Origin: Actinosynnema pretiosum
GTDB taxonomy: Bacteria > Actinomycetota > Actinomycetes > Mycobacteriales > Pseudonocardiaceae
NCBI RefSeq assembly: GCF_024171695.1
Contig: NZ_JAMTCF010000035.1
Location: 1 to 53,492 of the forward strand
Reading direction: 5' to 3'
DNA length: 53,492 bases
The translations under genes and the position numbers were made by a program. The notes under the pieces were generated by a model. The model ran no database searches, was not told the origin of the DNA, and saw only the letters and a list, made by a program, of their open reading frames with translations. Numbering within the stretch: the stretch's first letter is position 1; every line of letters starts with the position of its first letter. Of this stretch, positions 48,794-53,492 are shown piece after piece.

Positions 48794-51700
48794 GTGACCG
48801 AGTTCCCCTCGAACCCGGAGACCCTGCCCGCCCTCATCGGGTGCACGGTGGCGACCGCCGCCGAGCTGCCCGCGGTGAAGGCGCTGTCCAGCTCGTTCCT
48901 GGCCCACCACCCGGAGGCCCGGTTCCTGGCGCTGGTGGTCGACGCCGCGCCGGGCACCTCGGGCCCCGGCCTGGTCACCCCGGCCGACCTCGGCGTCACC
49001 GCCGAGGAGCTGGCGGTGCTGGCCACCGGCTGCACCGCCGCCGAGCTGTGCGGGGTGCTCCGGCCGCTGCTGCTGGAGCAGCTGCTCAGCCAGCGCGTCC
49101 CGGTGCTGTGCCTCGACCCGTGGGTGCGCGTCCTCGCGCCCGTCACCGAGCAGGTGCTCGCCGCCGCCGAGCAGGGCCCGCTGGTCCTGCTGCCCAGGGC
49201 GCTGCGCCCGCTGCCCGACGACGGCCTGCGCCCCACCCCGACCGAGCTGCTGCGCACCGGCGTGTTCGACCCCGGCTTCCTGGTCGTCGCGCCCGGCGCC
49301 GAGCCGTTCCTGCGCACCCTCGCCGAGCAGCTGCGCCGCACCCCCGACGCGACCAAGGCCGTGCTGGACATGGCCCCCGCGCTGGTCAAGGTGCACGTGC
49401 TGCGCGACGCCACCATCGGCCTGTCCGCGTGGAACGCCGCCCAGCGGCCCGTGCACCGGCTCGACGACGGCGCGCTCAGCGTCATGGGCGAACCGCTGCG
49501 CACGGTCCACTTCGCGGGCTTCGACCCGAACCGCCCCTGGCTGCTGTCCGCGCGCTTCGCCGACCGCCCCAGGGTCCTGCTGTCCGAGCACCCGCTGCTC
49601 GCCGACCTGTGCACCGCCTACCGCGCCGACCTGGTCCGCGCGGGCCACACCGCCCAGCGCGTCCCGTACGGCTTCGGCCAGCTCGCCGACGGCACCCCCA
49701 TCCCGGACCGCCTGCGCGCCGACTACCGCGCCGCGTCCAGGACCGGCACCCCGCACGGCCCGTTCGGCACGCCGAGGCCGATCCCGGTGCCACCGCAGGA
49801 ACTGCTGCTCGACGGCGCCCCGGACGCGGTCGACGGGCAGCCGGAAGCCGTTCCGCCGCAGGGCGAGCCGGGGCAGGGCGGACCGGTGGAGTCCGCCGCC
49901 GCCTCGGCCGACGCCGTCCCCGCCGCCTCTGCTCCCGCCGCCCCGGACACCGGCGCGCCGACCAGGGCCGTCCTCGCCGTCGTCCCCGACGGCAGCGCGC
50001 CCGAAGCCGCCACGTCCGAAAGCAGTGCGTCCGAAAGCGGCGCGTCCCGAGGCAGCGCGCCCGATGGCAGTGCTCCCGAAGGCGGCACGCCCGCCGGGCA
50101 GCCCGAGGCCCGCGCCTCGGAGTCCGCCGCCCCGAAGCCCGCCGCGCCCACCGATCCGGCCACCGCCGCCGCCGCCGCCGACGCCGACCGCCCGCACACC
50201 CCGCCCCCCGCGTTCGGGGACGACCGGGGCGCCGCGTTCCTGGCCTGGGCCTGCGAACCCGTCCCCGGCAAGCACGGCAGCACCCGCTGGGCCGCCGCCC
50301 TCTGGCAGGACGACCTCGCCCTGCGCCACGAGTTCCCCGACCCGTTCGGCGAGGACAGCACCGCCTTCCGCGACTGGTGCGCCACCACCGGCGTCGCCTC
50401 CGGCAGGCTCCCCGTCCCCGCCGTGCCAGGCCCCCGCGCCGGGACCCCGGCCCTGATCGACCAGCTCGGCGTCACCGTCCTCGGCGACGACCCCGCCGCC
50501 GACCTGCTCCGCGCCGCCGCCAAGGCCTCCGGCCTGCCCACCGGCGACGGCTACCCGGTCGTGCTGCGCGTCGGCGACGAGCCCGTGCCCGCCGACCGAT
50601 TCCTGGTCGACTACCTCGCGTCCGACCAGCCCCCGCAGGCCCCGGACGCCACCGAGCTGTGGACGCCCTCCGAGGCCACCCGCGCCGCCGTCGAGCGCGC
50701 GGGCGGACCGGTCGTGCGCGTCCTCCCGCTGCCCACGGCCGAAGCCGACGAGGGCGTCCCCGAACCGCACGAGGGCCTGCTCCTCGGCGCGCTCGCCGAC
50801 CACTCGATCGACCGGTCGGGCAACGTCCTCGGCGTCGTCGCCGCGTTCCTCGCCGCCTTCCCCGACCGCGACGACGTGCGCCTGCGCGTCACCGTCACCG
50901 GGGCCGCCGAGCACCCGGAGGCCGCCGAGCGGCTGCGCCTGGCCACCGCCACCGACCCGCGAGTCGAGCTGGCCGACGACTTCCGGCCGGTGGACTGCCT
51001 CGTCTCGCTGCACCGGGGCGGGGCCGACGACCGCATCGCCGCCGCGCTCGCCGACGTCGCCGCCACCGGAACCCCGGTCATGGCCGCCCGGCACGGGGCA
51101 GTCCCCGAGCTGTTCGACAAGGCCACCGCGCTGTTCGTGCCGTGCCGCCAGGGCGTCGAACCGGACGCCGACGCGGCCGTGAAGCTGCTGCGCGCCATCG
51201 CCGACGAGCCCGAGGCCGTCGCGGCGATAGGGGTCGCCGGGCGCGAGCACGTCCGCGCCACCCGCTCCACCGCCCAGGTCGCCGAGGTGCTGCGCGAGCG
51301 CGTCGAGCACGCCTACCGGGGCTGGCGCGCCCGCCGCGCCGCCGCCAAGCCGGTCCCCGCCGCCGACCCGCTCCAGGTCCTCCAGACCGCCAAGCACGCC
51401 CTGCTGCGCGAGCCGGACGTCAGCGTCGCCAGCCGCATCCCGATGGCACCGCAGCTGCGCAAGGTCGTGCTGCGCGTGCTCGACCACCACGACAACCACA
51501 TGCGCGACGTCCTCGGCGGCATGGTCGAGGGCGTCGAGCGCACCGTGGCCGAGCTGGTCCGCAGGCAGGACGAGGTCACCACCGGCATCGGCCTCGGCGA
51601 GCTGGAGGTGCTGCGCTCCGAGGTGGAGCAGCAGGCCGAGCACCAGGGCGAGCACTCCGACCAGCTGATCGCGCTCGACGACTCGGTCGTCCGGGTCCGC

Positions 51701-52834
51701 GCCGACATGGCCGGGCAGGGCAGGAGGCTGCGCGACATCGAGGACGCCCTGGTCGCCGAGGCGGCCAAGCGCGCCAAGCAGGGCGAGGCCGCCGCGCAGC
51801 GCATCGACAAGCTCGCCGTCGCGCTGGAGCGCACCCTCGACCGGATCGACCGCCTGGAGTCCAGGGTGGTCGACGTGCTGCGCGACCGCGACCACCGGCT
51901 CGACGCCGGGGTGCGCGCCGCCGCCCAGGCCCAGGCCACCGCCGACGCGCTGCGCCGGGTCGTGGCGCGCGAGCACGAGCGGCACTCCGCCGCGCCCCCG
52001 CCGGTGCGCAGCTCGCTGGTGCTGACCGAGGTCGGCCTGCTCAGGCTGCCCTCCGACGACGCGTTCATGCTCCCGTTCCTGTCCAGCAACGGGACGTGGG
52101 AGGCGGAGCTGTCCGAGCTGATCGACTCGGTGGTCGAGCCGGACGGGATCTTCCTGGACGTCGGGGCGTACGCGGGCTACCAGACCGTGCGGATGCTCAG
52201 CCGGATGGGCACGTCCGGCGCCGTGGTCGCCGTGGAGCCGTGCCCGTCGGCGGTCGAGCTGCTGCGGCACAACGTGCAGGTGAACCTGCCGCAGCGGGTC
52301 GCCGAGCGGCTCGTCGTGGTGCCCGCCGCCGCGTGGGAGAGCGCGGGGGAGCTGGCCGCGCAGCCCTCGCTCACCGGCGGGATCTCGGTGTCGCCGCTGC
52401 CGCCGGACGCGCCCGAGGACGCGCCGAGGGTGCGCGCGACCCGGCTCGACAAGGAGCTGGAGGCCGTCCCCGGTCTCGCGGGGCTGAAGCTGTCGGTGGT
52501 CAGGGTGGACGCGCCGGGTCGTGGGCACCGCGCCCTCGCCGGACTGGTGCGGTTGCTGCGCAGGGACCGGCCGCACGTGTTCCTGGAGTTCTCGGCCACC
52601 GCGACCGAGGCGCTGGGCGACGACCCGGTGCGCGTGCTCGCGGAGTTCCGGGTGTGGGGCTACGACCTGGTGCCGCTCGCGACCCGCGAACCGGCGGCGC
52701 CCGAGGCCGTGGTCGCCGCTATGGAGGGGCTGCGCTCGGTCCCGCTGTGGCTGCGCCCGCGCCCGGTGTCGGCGAAGAACGTGCCGTCGCAGGCGTCCCC
52801 GTCCGCTTCGCAGCGCGCTGACCAGGCGATTTGA
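48794..52834 (+). CDS. Very large glycosyltransferase / coiled-coil / FkbM-methyltransferase fusion
   Basis: The 1,346-residue product has at least four parts. Residues about 1-330 resemble an N-terminal glycosyltransferase-type domain (FDPNRPWLLSARFADRP and HPLLADLCTAYRADL). Residues about 330-475 are a low-complexity Ala/Pro/Ser/Glu-rich linker. Residues about 480-850 are a GT-B-like half with MAARHGAVPELFDKATALFVP, which resembles the donor-binding loop of GT4 enzymes. Residues about 880-1065 are a coiled coil. Residues 1110-1340 are an FkbM-type methyltransferase with FLDVGAYAGYQTV and VAVEPCPSAVELLRHNV. The arrangement suggests modification of a surface polysaccharide. GTG 48794 is leaderless. 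Confidence 0.75.
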   Translation: MTEFPSNPETLPALIGCTVATAAELPAVKALSSSFLAHHPEARFLALVVDAAPGTSGPGLVTPADLGVTAEELAVLATGCTAAELCGVLRPLLLEQLLSQRVPVLCLDPWVRVLAPVTEQVLAAAEQGPLVLLPRALRPLPDDGLRPTPTELLRTGVFDPGFLVVAPGAEPFLRTLAEQLRRTPDATKAVLDMAPALVKVHVLRDATIGLSAWNAAQRPVHRLDDGALSVMGEPLRTVHFAGFDPNRPWLLSARFADRPRVLLSEHPLLADLCTAYRADLVRAGHTAQRVPYGFGQLADGTPIPDRLRADYRAASRTGTPHGPFGTPRPIPVPPQELLLDGAPDAVDGQPEAVPPQGEPGQGGPVESAAASADAVPAASAPAAPDTGAPTRAVLAVVPDGSAPEAATSESSASESGASRGSAPDGSAPEGGTPAGQPEARASESAAPKPAAPTDPATAAAAADADRPHTPPPAFGDDRGAAFLAWACEPVPGKHGSTRWAAALWQDDLALRHEFPDPFGEDSTAFRDWCATTGVASGRLPVPAVPGPRAGTPALIDQLGVTVLGDDPAADLLRAAAKASGLPTGDGYPVVLRVGDEPVPADRFLVDYLASDQPPQAPDATELWTPSEATRAAVERAGGPVVRVLPLPTAEADEGVPEPHEGLLLGALADHSIDRSGNVLGVVAAFLAAFPDRDDVRLRVTVTGAAEHPEAAERLRLATATDPRVELADDFRPVDCLVSLHRGGADDRIAAALADVAATGTPVMAARHGAVPELFDKATALFVPCRQGVEPDADAAVKLLRAIADEPEAVAAIGVAGREHVRATRSTAQVAEVLRERVEHAYRGWRARRAAAKPVPAADPLQVLQTAKHALLREPDVSVASRIPMAPQLRKVVLRVLDHHDNHMRDVLGGMVEGVERTVAELVRRQDEVTTGIGLGELEVLRSEVEQQAEHQGEHSDQLIALDDSVVRVRADMAGQGRRLRDIEDALVAEAAKRAKQGEAAAQRIDKLAVALERTLDRIDRLESRVVDVLRDRDHRLDAGVRAAAQAQATADALRRVVAREHERHSAAPPPVRSSLVLTEVGLLRLPSDDAFMLPFLSSNGTWEAELSELIDSVVEPDGIFLDVGAYAGYQTVRMLSRMGTSGAVVAVEPCPSAVELLRHNVQVNLPQRVAERLVVVPAAAWESAGELAAQPSLTGGISVSPLPPDAPEDAPRVRATRLDKELEAVPGLAGLKLSVVRVDAPGRGHRALAGLVRLLRRDRPHVFLEFSATATEALGDDPVRVLAEFRVWGYDLVPLATREPAAPEAVVAAMEGLRSVPLWLRPRPVSAKNVPSQASPSASQRADQAI

Positions 52835-52859
52835 CTGGCGACGCGGAGATGAGTAACTT
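52831..52859 (+). promoter_or_regulatory. rRNA operon promoter P1
   Basis: TTGACT (52831-52836) and TAACTT (52854-52859) are separated by 17 bp. The -35 box overlaps the TGA stop of the preceding gene (52832-52834). It is the first of four tandem promoters. Confidence 0.7.
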
Positions 52860-52898
52860 TCTCCAAGTCGCCAGCGACAAACACCCCGGAACGAGCGG

Positions 52899-52927
52899 TT
52901 GACACCGCGAAACGGGCCGGGTAGAGT
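52899..52927 (+). promoter_or_regulatory. rRNA operon promoter P2
   Basis: TTGACA (52899-52904) and TAGAGT (52922-52927) are separated by 17 bp, a near-consensus sigma-70-type pair. Confidence 0.75.
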
Positions 52928-52998
52928 TGCGCGGCGTCAAACCCCCAGAACTTAACTGAATGGCTTCTTGCTGCCCCGGTGCTGGAAACAACGCCGAT

Positions 52999-53028
52999 TT
53001 GACAGCCAGAAATCAACTCCGATAAGTT
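52999..53028 (+). promoter_or_regulatory. rRNA operon promoter P3
   Basis: TTGACA (52999-53004) and TAAGTT (53023-53028) are separated by 18 bp. The -35 context CGATTTGACA is the same as in P4, a sign of duplication. Confidence 0.7.
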
Positions 53029-53094
53029 CTGGAACAAGCTAAATTGAATGCGAAGCGAGTTCGCCAAGCCGGTCAGGAAGTCGAAACGGCCGAT

Positions 53095-53124
53095 TTGACA
53101 AGGCGAAAACGAACCAGCTAAGCT
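53095..53124 (+). promoter_or_regulatory. rRNA operon promoter P4
   Basis: TTGACA (53095-53100) and TAAGCT (53119-53124) are separated by 18 bp. It is the promoter nearest to 16S rRNA, about 190 bp upstream. Confidence 0.7.
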
Positions 53125-53193
53125 TCAAACACAACGAACGAACAAGCCCCAGAATGAAACGCGGTAAGACGCGGAGTAAAGACGGTGAGCGCG

Positions 53194-53303
53194 TGTTCTT
53201 TGAGAACTCAACAGCGTGCCGAATAGCCAGTAAATTATGATCCTCGTCAAGAGGATTCCTTTGAGATTGTTACTGGACAACTGACATTTTGTCAGTGTTG
53301 TCC
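53194..53303 (+). promoter_or_regulatory. rrn leader: boxA-like antitermination site and processing stem
   Basis: TGTTCTTTGAGAACTC (53194-53209) is the actinobacterial form of boxA, bound by NusB/NusE during rRNA transcription. Downstream, GGACAACTGACA (53275-53286) can pair with 53290-53303 to form a bulged stem that may be an RNase III-type processing site. Confidence 0.6.
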
Positions 53304-53317
53304 GAGCGATCAACTCA

Positions 53318-53492
<175 letters not shown>

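Overview
The window comes from a high-GC actinomycete, most likely a member of the Pseudonocardiaceae close to Actinosynnema or Saccharothrix. Signs of this are strongly G/C-biased third codon positions, many GTG starts, several probable leaderless genes, an actinobacterial cysteine leader peptide, and a gene set (glnA2-type GS, Hip1-like lipoprotein, panB, RNase H/phosphatase fusion, zinc-ribbon protein, Nif3-like protein, cobC, ptpA, SURF1, cobD) that recalls the Rv2222c-Rv2236c block of Mycobacterium tuberculosis. The genus is an inference; the window ends only about 170 nt into a 16S rRNA gene.

Region 1 (about 37-6706) is a prophage-like or satellite-like integrated element. Its left part is clearly poorer in GC than the rest. 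It carries small regulators (an HTH protein, a zinc-finger protein, an XRE protein), a frameshifted zinc-ribbon gene, one isolated HK97-fold capsid gene, a small orphan gene and a tyrosine integrase. Strong hairpins separate the cassettes. A near-identical 18-nt att-like pair lies at 37-54 and 6689-6706.

Region 2 (6860-13565, minus strand) is a type II Wadjet operon, jetA-jetB-jetC, with overlapping start and stop codons. The expected fourth gene, jetD (nuclease), is not behind jetC; the integrated element occupies that place. The divergent jetA/cobD gap holds four copies of CACCGTCCGTG.

Region 3 (13820-23302) is core metabolism: cobD, SURF1, a fructosamine-kinase/LMW-phosphatase pair, a membrane-anchored HNH protein, the overlapping operon cobC-nif3-like-zinc ribbon-RNase H/phosphatase, and an FMN reductase preceded by a short cysteine leader peptide.

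Region 4 (23397-33087) starts with rnpB and a divergent probable ribbon-helix-helix gene. It continues with a tightly packed operon resembling a minimal type IV secretion apparatus: VirB2-, VirB3-, VirB4-, VirB6- and VirB8-like proteins and a lytic transglycosylase/NlpC-P60 enzyme. No relaxase, coupling ATPase or integrase is present.

Region 5 (33681-48734) holds npdG and a BtuF-like protein, pip, a secreted LamG-like protein, an ATPase gene bracketed by duplicated hairpins, panB, an alpha/beta hydrolase with a (GACCCC)n tract, the bifunctional lysX, a Hip1-like lipoprotein peptidase, nadE and glnA2.

Region 6 (48794-53492) is a very large glycosyltransferase/FkbM-methyltransferase protein followed by four tandem rRNA promoters, an rrn leader and the 5' end of 16S rRNA.
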